From Azorhizobium oxalatiphilum (GTDB taxonomy: Bacteria > Pseudomonadota > Alphaproteobacteria > Rhizobiales > Xanthobacteraceae): 64,000 nt of DNA. The position numbers were made by a program, and so were the translations under genes. The notes beneath the pieces were generated by a model. It made no database searches, had not been told where the DNA came from, and saw only the letters and a program-made list of their open reading frames with translations. Position 1 is the first letter of the stretch. Each line of letters begins with the position of its first letter. Location of the stretch: NCBI RefSeq assembly GCF_014635325.1, contig NZ_BMCT01000005.1:248001-312000 (forward strand), read 5' to 3'. Shown one piece after another: positions 26,066 to 34,775 of this stretch.

Positions 26066-27694
26066 TCACTTGCCGCTGGCGAACACGCTGGGGAAGTAGC
26101 GGCCGCGCACGTCATAGACCTTGGCGTAGGTCACGCCCTCGCGCTCGATCTTGCCGATGATCGGCGCCTGCACGTCGGCGCAGTAGAACTCGCCGAGCAT
26201 GAGGGCGAAATCGGCGCCCTGGGTCTCGTAGGTGGTCTCGAAGCGCGGGCCCAGCTCCTCGGCAGCCGCATTATGCGGCCCGCAGACGGCGACCCGGTAC
26301 TTGCGGCCTTGCGGCAGGGACATGCGGTGCTTGTCCACATACTCGTCCAGCTCGGCCGCAGCCTGCTTGAAGGCGAGGCCCCAGTAATCGAGCATGAACA
26401 GGGAGTCCGCGCCCTTCACGCCGCCAACCATATGGTTGTAGTAGGTATACTGATAGGGGTGAAGGGTGGCGAACTCGCGCACCGGCAAAGCGAAGCCGCC
26501 GATAAGCATGGCCGCCACGGCGCCACGGGCCACCAGCGGGGCCTTTGCCGTCTGGCCCACCAGCCACGCCACGGCGGCACCGCCGAGCAGGGCCAGGGCC
26601 GGCGTCACGAAGACGAAGTGCCGGATGCCGTTGTACATCACTGGCCGCATGATCACCGTGATCATGATCGGTACCAGAGCGGCGGCGAGAATGAGCACGA
26701 AGCGCGCCCGCCGGGCCGGCGTGTCCTTGCCGAACAAAGCGAAGATGATGGTGCCCGCCATGCCGGCGACGGTGAAGCCGAGGAACAGCTCCGGCATCTG
26801 GATGGCGAACAGGATCGGCACATAGGTGCGCGGCATGTCCGGCACCATGACCGGCTTGCCGTCGAACATCTCGCTCCACGGCACTTCCCAGAAGTGGGAA
26901 TAATACTGCAGCGCGCGCACCGGATTGAGCGGGTCGATGACCGCCCACGGCCAGATGACGCCGAGCACGAAATAGGCCAGCGGCAGGCCAACGGCGAGGG
27001 TCAGGGAGAAGCGAAGCAGGCGGCCGAGCGCCGTGCGCAGCCCCTCATGCCGGGTTTCCGTGGCCACGAGGAATGCGGCGGCCACGAACAGATAGAAGCC
27101 GGCCAGTACGCCCAGCACGCGGGTGCCGATGGTCAGGCCCAGGCACAGGCCGAACCAGGCGACCGTCTTCCAGGACGGGCGGGGATATTCATCGAGGGCA
27201 CGCACGAGGCAGTAGAGCAGGGCAGCCATGGCCACGGCGAAGGGGGCATCCTTCGCGTTCATGAACATGTGGCCGTAGTAGAGCGGGCAGATGGCCAGCA
27301 GGGCCATGGCGGCAAAACCGCCCACGGGGCCGGCGAGGCGGCGCCCGGTGCGCCAGACGATGGCGAGGCCAGCGATGCCGAAGGCCGCGCCCAGCAGGCG
27401 GCGGACGTCGAACACGTCCACCGGCAGCAGCTTGGCGATGCCGGCCGCCAGCATGTCGAACCCGCCACCGTAATAGTACAGGTTGACGAAGGAGAAGACG
27501 CGCTGGTCGGTGAATTCCGAGCCGTAGTATTTCAGCAGCAGATTGCCGTACTGCGAATGCGTGAAATCATCCCAGCCGAGCCCGTAGTCCCGGAAGGTCA
27601 AGACCGAGACGAGCGCGACTGCGGCGAGAAAGAGCACGGCAACGGTATCGAGTGCCGTGTGGGCAGGCGACTTGCTGGCAACAACGTGACGCAT
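26066..27694 (-). CDS. GT39-type membrane glycosyltransferase
   Basis: 542 residues with about 11 hydrophobic segments, an inner membrane protein. The first membrane helix is followed by an acidic loop (YGLGWDDFTHSQYG) containing the paired Asp typical of GT-C enzymes such as ArnT or protein O-mannosyltransferases. GHMFMNAKDAPFAVAMAALLY is another family-like segment. It would transfer a sugar from a polyprenyl-phosphate donor to lipid or protein. No cell-wall gene cluster is adjacent, so the acceptor is unknown. Confidence 0.82.
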   Translation of the reverse strand: MRHVVASKSPAHTALDTVAVLFLAAVALVSVLTFRDYGLGWDDFTHSQYGNLLLKYYGSEFTDQRVFSFVNLYYYGGGFDMLAAGIAKLLPVDVFDVRRLLGAAFGIAGLAIVWRTGRRLAGPVGGFAAMALLAICPLYYGHMFMNAKDAPFAVAMAALLYCLVRALDEYPRPSWKTVAWFGLCLGLTIGTRVLGVLAGFYLFVAAAFLVATETRHEGLRTALGRLLRFSLTLAVGLPLAYFVLGVIWPWAVIDPLNPVRALQYYSHFWEVPWSEMFDGKPVMVPDMPRTYVPILFAIQMPELFLGFTVAGMAGTIIFALFGKDTPARRARFVLILAAALVPIMITVIMRPVMYNGIRHFVFVTPALALLGGAAVAWLVGQTAKAPLVARGAVAAMLIGGFALPVREFATLHPYQYTYYNHMVGGVKGADSLFMLDYWGLAFKQAAAELDEYVDKHRMSLPQGRKYRVAVCGPHNAAAEELGPRFETTYETQGADFALMLGEFYCADVQAPIIGKIEREGVTYAKVYDVRGRYFPSVFASGK

Positions 27695-27980
27695 GGGAGA
27701 CGAGATCCAACTCGAAACGTGACGCTTTGAGCCCGTGACAGCGTGTCCTCATGCAGCCTTTCGTAAGGCTGCCTGCGGGTTCACGCAAACGTGAGCAATG
27801 ATTGATTCCAGCACGCTTACGGACTTGCAAGAAAATTATGCATTGCGGTGCAATGATAACGGTTCTCTGCCATCCTAGGGCGCAAGCGGTACAATTGCGC
27901 TTCCTGCTTGTGTCAGGCTTGCGCCAAATTTAAGCAGGCTCCCAATCGATAACGCTAAGTAACGCTAGCAAAGGATTTTG
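27695..27980. other. Structured, less GC-rich intergenic region
   Basis: About 290 bp between the glycosyltransferase start and the sodB terminator without a convincing coding frame. It contains several perfect inverted repeats: GCAGCCTT/AAGGCTGC at 27753-27772 with a 4-base loop, CATTGC/GCAATG at 27841-27855, and GGCGCAAGC/GCTTGCGCC at 27879-27887 and 27917-27925. This could be a long structured 5' leader of the glycosyltransferase mRNA, a small RNA gene or regulatory sites. Confidence 0.4.
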
Positions 27981-28020
27981 AAAGAAAAAGGGCCGAAGCA
28001 GGGAAAACCTGCTCCGGCCC
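27981..28020 (-). terminator. Terminator of sodB
   Basis: A 13-bp stem (GGGCCGAAGCAGG with one mismatch) around GAAAA, followed on the minus strand by TTTTTCTTT. Lies just after the sodB stop. Confidence 0.9.
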
Positions 28021-28046
28021 AAAATAATTATGGCATGCGATGGAGG

Positions 28047-28643
28047 TCAGACAGCCTTGCTGTACAGCTCCGCCACATATTCCCAGTTCACCAGGTGTTT
28101 GACGAACGCCTTCAGGTAGTCCGGGCGCCGGTTGCGGTAGTCGATATAGTAGGAGTGCTCCCACACATCGACGCCGAGCAGCGGCGTGCCGCCGTGCACC
28201 AGCGGGTTCTCGCCATTGGCGGTCTTGGTGACGGCGAGCTTGCCGTCCTTGAGCGCCAGCCACGCCCAGCCCGAGCCGAACTGGCCCACGCCGGCGGCGA
28301 TGAAGTCTTCCTTGAACTTGTCCACCGAGCCGAAATCCTCGGTGAGCTTCTTCTCAAGCTCGCCGGGAATGGCGCCGCCGCCATTGGGCTTCAGCCAATG
28401 CCAGAAATGCAGGTGGTTATAATGCTGGCCGGCATTGTTGAAGAGGGGGGCGTTCTTGCCGAACGAGCCCTTGACGATCTCCTCGAGGGATTTTCCCTCA
28501 AATTCGGTTCCCTTTAGGAGATTGTTGCCATTATTGACATAAGCAAGGTGATGCTTGTCGTGATGGTATTCGAGGGTTTCGCGCGACATGTACGGCGCGA
28601 GAGCGTCGTAGGAATAAGGCAGGTCGGGCAGCGTGAACGACAT
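28047..28643 (-). CDS. sodB: Superoxide dismutase, Fe/Mn type
   Basis: 198 residues starting MSFTLPDLPYSYDALAPYMS. Disproportionates superoxide in the cytoplasm. Metal ligands are recognisable: His in LEYHHDKHH, His in QHYNHLHFWHW, and Asp and His in DVWEHSYYIDY. The segment AGQHYNHLHFW and FGSGWAWL fit the iron-type branch, although metal preference cannot be settled by eye. Longer frames upstream are only open by GC bias. It has its own terminator. Confidence 0.96.
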   Translation of the reverse strand: MSFTLPDLPYSYDALAPYMSRETLEYHHDKHHLAYVNNGNNLLKGTEFEGKSLEEIVKGSFGKNAPLFNNAGQHYNHLHFWHWLKPNGGGAIPGELEKKLTEDFGSVDKFKEDFIAAGVGQFGSGWAWLALKDGKLAVTKTANGENPLVHGGTPLLGVDVWEHSYYIDYRNRRPDYLKAFVKHLVNWEYVAELYSKAV

Positions 28644-28835
28644 CTGGGGTCTCCGCGTTCGATCTGGCTGGGGCGATTGGTGGCGCGCGGCTCTGAGGGT
28701 CGCCTGCCAACCCCAACTGCGCCCTAGATAGGGCGAGAGCGGGAGGCGGACAATCTCATTGTTCGTTTTCCCTCGGTTTATGCGGCAATTAAGTTCCTGG
28801 CCCGTGGGGCCCGGAGCGGGGCTTGGAGTTCGAAT

Positions 28836-29855
28836 ATGTGGCGTTTTCTCGTTGCTCTGGGCGGGTTCACAACCATCGCCGGGCTGCTGGCCATCGCGCT
28901 CGGCAGCTCCATCTTCATCACGGCGGCCGGCAATGCGCTGATCGCCACGGGGGCCACGGGCTTCACCGGCGGCATCGTGATCGTGGCTGCCGGCTTCATC
29001 CTGCGGCAACTGGAGAAGATCACGGACGCGCTGGAGCAAGGTGTCGCCTTCGCGCCGCAGATCGAGCCCGCGCGCCGGGAGCGGCCGACGGTCGATGTGG
29101 CGGAACGCGCGGTCAGCGACGCGCTGGTGGCCGATGTGCCGCCCGCCCGCTCGGAAGCGCCGCCCCCCGTTCCTGCGGATCTGCCCGAGCCGAAGCTGGA
29201 TCTCCCCGAGCCCGCAGCTCCCGTCGCTCCCACGCCTGAGGCGCCCGCGCCCCGGCCGCGTGCCCTGTCCTTCGCCGACCGTCTGCGCCCCCCGCCGATC
29301 GTCCCCCCGGAGACGCCGGCTGCCGAGGGGCCCGCCGCTGCCGAAACGCCTGTGGCCGAACGTCGCGGCCGCATCCTCGCCCGGCCCGGCGAGGCGGAGC
29401 CCTTGCCCGGCACCCTGCGTCCGCGCTCGCTGCTCGACCGCATGACCCCGGCACGCCCCGCCGAGCGGCCTGCGCCCCCGCCGCTGGATACGCCCGCTCC
29501 CGAGCCTGTGTCTGTGCCTGTGCCTTCGCCCGCTCCGGAACCCGAACCGCTGTCCGAGCCCGTCGAGCCGCCGGCGCCTGAGCCCGTCGTTGCGCCCGAG
29601 CCGCCGGCCGAGCCGATCCTGGCTCCCGAGCGCATTCCCGAGCGCGCTCCCCCGCGTCCGGCCCCCGCCGCCCCGGCGCCGCGTCCCGGCCCGGAGCCGG
29701 TGGTGCTGAAGTCGGGCATCGTCGGCGGCATGGCCTATACGCTGTATTCGGACGGCTCCATCCAGGCGGAACTGCCTGATGGCGTGGTGCGCTTCGCCTC
29801 GCTGCAGGAATTGCGCGAGCACGTGGCCCGCTCCGCGCCGCCGCCCGCGCAATGA
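28836..29855 (+). CDS. Proline-rich membrane protein of unknown function
   Basis: 339 residues. Two hydrophobic segments at about 4-28 and 35-58 anchor it in the membrane. A region of more than 200 residues made mostly of Pro, Ala, Glu and Arg follows. The last 45 residues are compact and folded-looking: LKSGIVGGMAYTLYSDGSIQAELPDGVVRFASLQELREHV. The C-terminal motif resembles short SPOR-like or membrane-anchored sensor tails, but I do not recognise a named family. The Pro/Ala/Glu spacer would let this tail reach across periplasm or cytoplasm. Two terminators follow. Confidence 0.75.
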   Translation: MWRFLVALGGFTTIAGLLAIALGSSIFITAAGNALIATGATGFTGGIVIVAAGFILRQLEKITDALEQGVAFAPQIEPARRERPTVDVAERAVSDALVADVPPARSEAPPPVPADLPEPKLDLPEPAAPVAPTPEAPAPRPRALSFADRLRPPPIVPPETPAAEGPAAAETPVAERRGRILARPGEAEPLPGTLRPRSLLDRMTPARPAERPAPPPLDTPAPEPVSVPVPSPAPEPEPLSEPVEPPAPEPVVAPEPPAEPILAPERIPERAPPRPAPAAPAPRPGPEPVVLKSGIVGGMAYTLYSDGSIQAELPDGVVRFASLQELREHVARSAPPPAQ

Positions 29856-29859
29856 AAAA

Positions 29860-29944
29860 CGGCGCGGGTGCCATCCGCACCCGCGCCGCTCTCTTGTCCG
29901 ACCCCCGAACGCCGGTCGCCTGATGGTGGCCGGCGTTTTTGTTT
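29860..29944. terminator. Two tandem terminator hairpins between convergent genes
   Basis: First hairpin: GGCGCGGGTGC/GCACCCGCGCC at 29861-29887, preceded by AAAAA so it can act on the minus strand for purU. Second hairpin: ACGCCGG...CCGGCGT at about 29909-29935 followed by TTTTTGTTT for the plus-strand gene. Confidence 0.8.
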
Positions 29945-29946
29945 GA

Positions 29947-30816
29947 TCAGTCGCGGAAGACCACCGTCTTCTTGCCGTTCATGATCGCCCGGTCCTGCAG
30001 GTGCCAGGCGAGCGCGCGGGCGAGCACACGACGCTCGATGTCGCGGCCCTTGCGCACGAGGTCATCCGGGCTGTCCTGATGGCTGATGCGCTCCACGTCC
30101 TGCTCGATGATCGGGCCTTCATCGAGGTCCGACGTCACATAGTGGGCGGTGGCGCCGATCAGCTTCACGCCGCGCACATGGGCCTGATGATAGGGCTTGG
30201 CGCCCTTGAAGCCGGGCAGGAAGGAGTGGTGGATGTTGATGCACTTGCCCGACAGCTTGGCGGACAGCCCATCGGACAGCACCTGCATGTAGCGCGCGAG
30301 CACGGCCACTTCCGAGCCGGTGCTCTGGAAGATGCGCCACACCTGCGCCTCCTGCTCCATCTTGCTGTCCTTGGTGACGGGCAGGTGATGGAAGGGGATG
30401 CCGTCGAAATCGAGATGGGTATAGGTCTCGATCGGATGGTTGGAGATGATGCCGGTGATCTCCATGGGGATCTCGCCGATGCGCCAGCGATAGAGCAGGT
30501 CGGCGAGGCAGTGGTCGAACTTGGAGACCAGCAGCAGCACCCGGCGCTTCTCGGCCTTGTCGCGCAGGGTCCAGTTCAGCTTGAAGGTCTCGGCGATATC
30601 CGCGAACGCTTCGCGCAGGGCGTCCACGGAGACGTTGCCCTCCACCACATTGAGCACGACGCGCATGAAGAAGCGGCCGCTCTCCGTGTCGTCGAACTGC
30701 TGCGCCTCAAGGATGTTGCAGCCCTTCTCGAACAGGAAGGTGGAGACGGCTGCGACGATGCCCGGGCGGTTGGGGCAGGAGAGGGTGAGGATGAACTGGG
30801 GGGCAGGCTGGGTCAT
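29947..30816 (-). CDS. purU: Formyltetrahydrofolate deformylase
   Basis: 289 residues from ATG 30816 ([19 protein letters not shown]). Hydrolyses 10-formyl-tetrahydrofolate to formate and tetrahydrofolate. An N-terminal ACT domain ([22 protein letters not shown]) precedes the formyltransferase fold with [20 protein letters not shown], carrying the catalytic His, and a downstream Asp in [11 protein letters not shown]. It follows mgdD on the same strand by 135 bp. Here it likely recycles tetrahydrofolate carrying the methyl carbon of methylamine, and is the last gene of the mgd operon. Confidence 0.94.
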   Translation of the reverse strand: MTQPAPQFILTLSCPNRPGIVAAVSTFLFEKGCNILEAQQFDDTESGRFFMRVVLNVVEGNVSVDALREAFADIAETFKLNWTLRDKAEKRRVLLLVSKFDHCLADLLYRWRIGEIPMEITGIISNHPIETYTHLDFDGIPFHHLPVTKDSKMEQEAQVWRIFQSTGSEVAVLARYMQVLSDGLSAKLSGKCINIHHSFLPGFKGAKPYHQAHVRGVKLIGATAHYVTSDLDEGPIIEQDVERISHQDSPDDLVRKGRDIERRVLARALAWHLQDRAIMNGKKTVVFRD

Positions 30817-30951
30817 GGAAAGGCAAGTCCTCGCAGGAAGGCAGGCCGCGAATCCGGATGGAAAGGGCGGCGCCGGTTCAACGGGAGATGAGGGAGACGC
30901 CGGGGGATCCGGCGCCATGGGGAGAGAAAGGCAGCGCGCGCCGCGCCGCCC

Positions 30952-31536
30952 TCAACCTCGTCCCGTACCTTCCAGGAAGAAGCCGTATTCCGCCGCCCCG
31001 GAGGTGAAGGCGCGCAGGAAGGAGGCCGCGAACGAGCGGCCGACCGCGACGCGGTAAATGGGCGCGGCGTCGGTCTGCCACAAAGTGATGCCGACGAAGG
31101 CCAGGGACGTGGTGGCCGCATCGCCCGGCGCGAACGCCACCGGATCAAGATCGACCATCAGGCCCTTGGCGAGCGCATCGCGCACCCTGGGGCCGGACAG
31201 CTCGAACACCAGATAGGCGTCGCTCTGCTCCGTCACCGCCGCCTTGCCGGCAGCAGCCTCTTCGAGACGATCGGCCAGGGGCGTGGGGCCCGTGGCATCC
31301 GCCACCACCAGCCAGCGGCCGGGGCCGGTGCCGATGGCGGCGAGGCCGCCCCCGAGGCTCGCCTTCGGGCCAGCCGACAGCGGGAGGCCGAGGATCTCCT
31401 GCGGCCCGCCGGCGCGGCGGGCGACGAGGGTCGCCACTTCGGTGCCGTCGAGCAGCTTCGCACTGACCCCGGCGGGGCCGTCGATCCGCCCATGGCGCCC
31501 GGCGGGAACCAGGCTGGTGAGCGGCAAATGTTCCAT
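30952..31536 (-). CDS. mgdD: N-methylglutamate dehydrogenase subunit D (sarcosine oxidase gamma-like)
   Basis: 194 residues from ATG 31536; a GTG at 31548 overlapping the mgdC stop is an alternative. The protein has the pattern of the SoxG gamma subunit: LPLTSLVPAG at the start, then PGRWLVVADA and QSDAYLVFELSGPRVRDALAKG, a reduced version of the GcvT-like fold. It is a non-catalytic structural subunit of the four-subunit complex. Naming as MgdD rather than SoxG follows from gmaS and mgs genes in the same locus. Confidence 0.85.
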   Translation of the reverse strand: MEHLPLTSLVPAGRHGRIDGPAGVSAKLLDGTEVATLVARRAGGPQEILGLPLSAGPKASLGGGLAAIGTGPGRWLVVADATGPTPLADRLEEAAAGKAAVTEQSDAYLVFELSGPRVRDALAKGLMVDLDPVAFAPGDAATTSLAFVGITLWQTDAAPIYRVAVGRSFAASFLRAFTSGAAEYGFFLEGTGRG

Positions 31537-31540
31537 GAGG

Positions 31541-34501
31541 TCAGACACGCAGCCGCTCCCCCTTCGGATCCACGAAAGCGGGATCGCAGATTTCAACTTC
31601 GATGTCCTCGCCCCGCACCGGGTCGTAGGCGCGAACCTTCTCGCCCCAGCGCTCGGTGCCGCGCTTGATCAGGCCGAGGCCGATCCAGCTATCCACGGTG
31701 GGCGAGAAGATGGCGGCGGTCATGTAGCCTTCGTCATTCTCCAGCACCGGCTCGGCGCCGATGGCCATGAAATGCGCGCCGGCCCGGATGCGCTTGGTCT
31801 TGTCCACGGGGCGGAAGCCCGCGAGGATCGGACGGTCCTCTTCCAGGAAGGCGGGACGCCCGGACAGCACGCGGCCGAGGAAGTCCTTCTTGGTGGATGC
31901 CATCTTGCCGAGGCCGAGGTCGCGGGCCGAGGTGTGGCCGTTCAGCTCGCTGCCCGACACATGGCCCTTCTCCACACGCATCACGGCAAGGGCTTCCGTG
32001 CCGTAGGGCGTGATGTTGAAGGGCTCGCCCGCCGCCATGAGGGCGCGGACCAGCTTCTCGCCATGACGGGCGGGAACCGCGATCTCGTAGCCCAGCTCGC
32101 CGGCAAACGAGAGCCGGAAGATGCGCGTCTTCACGCCGCCCATCACCGTGCCCTGCGCCACGCCCATATAGGGCAGGGCTTCGTTGGAGACGTCGATGGG
32201 GGCATCCACCACCTTGGCCAGAACCTCGCGGGACTTCGGCCCGGAGATGGAAATCTGCGCCCACTGCTCGGTAATGGAGGCGAGCTGCACGTCCAGCTCC
32301 GGCCACAGCACCTGCAGGCAGAACTCCAGATGCTGGTACACCTTGGCCGCATTGGCCGTGGTGGTGGTCATCACATAATGCTCGGGCGACAGACGCGAGG
32401 TGGTGCCGTCATCCATGACGATGCCGTCCTCGCGCAGCATGACGCCGTAGCGCGCCTTGCCCACCGCAAGCGTGGAGAACATGTTGATGTAGACACGATC
32501 CAGGAAGGCGCCTGCATCGGGCCCCTTCAGGTCGATCTTGCCGAAGGTGGACACGTCGATCATGCCCACGGACGCGCGGGTGGCCTTCACCTCACGGATG
32601 ACCGTTTCCAGCCAGTCCTTCTCGCCGGGCTTGGGGAAATACTGCGCGCGCAGCCACTGCCCGGCCTCCACGAACATCGCGCCGCGCTCCTTCGCCCATG
32701 CGTGCGACGGGGTGGGGCGGGTCGGCCGGAAGTCCTTGCCGCGATGGTGGCCGGCGATGGCGCCGAGCGCCACCGGCGTATAGGGCGGGCGGAACAGCGT
32801 GGTGCCGGTTTCGCCGATGCCCTGTCCGGTCAGCTCCGCCATGATGGCGAGGCCGGCCATGTTGGAGTTCTTGCCCTGATCGGTGGCCATGCCGAGCGTG
32901 GTGTAGCGCTTCAGCAGTTCAACCGAGCGGTAGCCCTCGCGATGGGCGACGGTCACATCCTTATTGGTCACGTCGTTCTGGAAGTCCACGAACGCCTTGC
33001 CGCGCGCGCCCTTCACCTGCCAGAAGGCCGAGATGCCCGAGGGCGTCTCTTCCGCCTGTGCGGCGACCGGCGTGGCGTTGAAGCCGGCGGCGGTGGCCGC
33101 GGCGGCGCCCAGCTCGGCGCCGGTGCGCAGGGTTGCGGCCAGCGAGAAGTGACCGCCGGCAGCGCCCGCAACCGCCATGCCGGGCGGCGGGGTATTCGGC
33201 AGGAAGGCGGCCAGCTCCTTGTTGTAGAGCGGCTTGCTGCCGAAATGGCTGGTGAGGTGCAGGTTGGGCGTGGTGCCGCCGGAGATGGCGAGCACCTCGG
33301 TGGAGATGGTCTCCTCCCGTCCACCTGAGCGCACGATCACCGAGGTCAGCACCTTGCCCGAGGTGGCCACCACCTCGCCGCCGAGGATGACGCGGGTGCC
33401 GAGCGCCTTGGCCCGCGCCGTGAGCGCCGGGGCGACTTCGGTGCGCACGTCCACGATGGTGGTGAGCCGCACGCCGGCCTCGGCGGCGTCGAGGGCCGCG
33501 CTCCAGGCATAGTCGTTATTGGCGAACAGCACGGCAGAGTTGCCGGGCGCCACGCCATAGCGCACCGCATAGGTACGCAGGGCCTGCGCCGACATCACGC
33601 CCGGCCGGTCGTTGCCGCCGAACACGATGGGCCGGTCGAACGCACCCGAGGCGAGCACCGCCTGCTTGGCGTTGATCTTCCACATGCGCTGGCGCGGCTG
33701 GAAGGGGGCCGGCACGGCCAGATGGTCGGAGACCTTCTCCAGCGCGCCATAGTCGCCGCTGTCATAGACGCCGAACACCGTGGTCCGGCTCATGATGCGC
33801 ACGTTGGGCAGGCTGGCGAGTTCGGCTTCCACCTTGGCCACGAAGCTGGTGGCGGGGGCGCCGTCGATGGGGTGCTGCTCGCTGAGCAGGCGACCACCGA
33901 GCGCGAAATCCTCGTCCGCGATGATGACGCGGGCACCGGAACGGGCGGCCGAGAGCGCGGCGGTGAGGCCGGCGGCACCGCCGCCGATCACCAGCACGTC
34001 GCAGAAGGCATAGGCCTTCTCATAGCTGTCCGGGTCGGTGCCCTCGGCGGCGCGGCCGAGGCCGGCGGCGCGGCGGATGATCGGCTCGTACAGCTTCTCC
34101 CAGAAGGCGGCCGGCCACATGAAGGTCTTGTAGTAGAAGCCAGCCCCCAGGAAGGGCGAGAGCAGGCCGTTGACCGACATGACGTCGAAGTCCAGCGAGG
34201 GCCAGCGGTTCTGGCTCTGCGCGGACAGGCCGTCGAACAGCTCCACCGTGGTGGCGCGGGTATTCGGCTCGCGGCGGGCGCCGGTGCGCAGTTCCACGAG
34301 CGCGTTCGGCTCTTCGGAACCGGCCGAGAAGATGCCGCGGGCGCGGTGATACTTGAACGAGCGGCCAACCAGCCGCACGCCGTTGGCGAGCAGGGCCGAG
34401 GCCAGCGTATCACCGGCGAAGCCCTTGTAGGCCTTGCCGTCGAACGAGAAGGAGAGGGGCTGCGAGCGGTCGATGCGACCGCCGGAGGGCAGGCGGCTCA
34501 T
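31541..34501 (-). CDS. mgdC: N-methylglutamate dehydrogenase subunit C (sarcosine oxidase alpha-like)
   Basis: 986 residues. The N-terminal segment (SFKYHRARGIFSAG at about 48-61) belongs to the 2Fe-2S-fold-like part of sarcosine oxidase alpha subunits. The dinucleotide-binding motif VIGGGAAGLTAALSAARSG starts near 171. The last 380 residues form the GcvT-like tetrahydrofolate-binding domain (for example RMPxxGAFLDRVYINMFSTL-type segments). It accepts the imino-carbon and links demethylation of N-methylglutamate to methylene-tetrahydrofolate. Its ATG overlaps the mgdB stop by four bases. Confidence 0.9.
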   Translation of the reverse strand: MSRLPSGGRIDRSQPLSFSFDGKAYKGFAGDTLASALLANGVRLVGRSFKYHRARGIFSAGSEEPNALVELRTGARREPNTRATTVELFDGLSAQSQNRWPSLDFDVMSVNGLLSPFLGAGFYYKTFMWPAAFWEKLYEPIIRRAAGLGRAAEGTDPDSYEKAYAFCDVLVIGGGAAGLTAALSAARSGARVIIADEDFALGGRLLSEQHPIDGAPATSFVAKVEAELASLPNVRIMSRTTVFGVYDSGDYGALEKVSDHLAVPAPFQPRQRMWKINAKQAVLASGAFDRPIVFGGNDRPGVMSAQALRTYAVRYGVAPGNSAVLFANNDYAWSAALDAAEAGVRLTTIVDVRTEVAPALTARAKALGTRVILGGEVVATSGKVLTSVIVRSGGREETISTEVLAISGGTTPNLHLTSHFGSKPLYNKELAAFLPNTPPPGMAVAGAAGGHFSLAATLRTGAELGAAAATAAGFNATPVAAQAEETPSGISAFWQVKGARGKAFVDFQNDVTNKDVTVAHREGYRSVELLKRYTTLGMATDQGKNSNMAGLAIMAELTGQGIGETGTTLFRPPYTPVALGAIAGHHRGKDFRPTRPTPSHAWAKERGAMFVEAGQWLRAQYFPKPGEKDWLETVIREVKATRASVGMIDVSTFGKIDLKGPDAGAFLDRVYINMFSTLAVGKARYGVMLREDGIVMDDGTTSRLSPEHYVMTTTTANAAKVYQHLEFCLQVLWPELDVQLASITEQWAQISISGPKSREVLAKVVDAPIDVSNEALPYMGVAQGTVMGGVKTRIFRLSFAGELGYEIAVPARHGEKLVRALMAAGEPFNITPYGTEALAVMRVEKGHVSGSELNGHTSARDLGLGKMASTKKDFLGRVLSGRPAFLEEDRPILAGFRPVDKTKRIRAGAHFMAIGAEPVLENDEGYMTAAIFSPTVDSWIGLGLIKRGTERWGEKVRAYDPVRGEDIEVEICDPAFVDPKGERLRV

Positions 34502-34764
34502 GGCGTCACCTCACGGGCGAGCGTCGCGCCGCCGATGGCGTGGTTGCGGGTGTCGCGTTCGAGCACCACCCAGGAGCGGCAGCCCGAGGCGTGGTACCAG
34601 AGATCCCGATGGGCGCCGGCCGGGTTGTCGCGCAGATAGACATAGTCGCTGAAGGTATCCAGCGCGTTGGGCGCGGCGGGATCGGGACGCTTCACCGTGG
34701 CATCACCCAGATAGGTGAACTCATGGCTGTCGCGGAGCCCGCAGTAAGGGCAAGGAATGCGCAT
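34498..34764 (-). CDS. mgdB: N-methylglutamate dehydrogenase subunit B (sarcosine oxidase delta-like)
   Basis: 88 residues starting MRIPCPYCGLRDSHEFTYLG. Zinc ligands of the delta subunit are visible: Cys5 and Cys8, then His58 and Cys62 in LWYHASGCRSWV. The protein is the small zinc-binding structural subunit. It lies 11 bp after mgdA and overlaps mgdC by four bases, giving the order mgdA-B-C-D identical to soxBDAG. Confidence 0.93.
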   Translation of the reverse strand: MRIPCPYCGLRDSHEFTYLGDATVKRPDPAAPNALDTFSDYVYLRDNPAGAHRDLWYHASGCRSWVVLERDTRNHAIGGATLAREVTP

Positions 34765-34775
34765 TGTGCCAGCTC

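Noticed and set aside
26045-27730. 561-residue plus-strand frame opposite the glycosyltransferase
   Set aside because: His/Glu/Gly-rich shadow of the GT39 gene; the real protein has membrane helices and the acidic loop on the minus strand.
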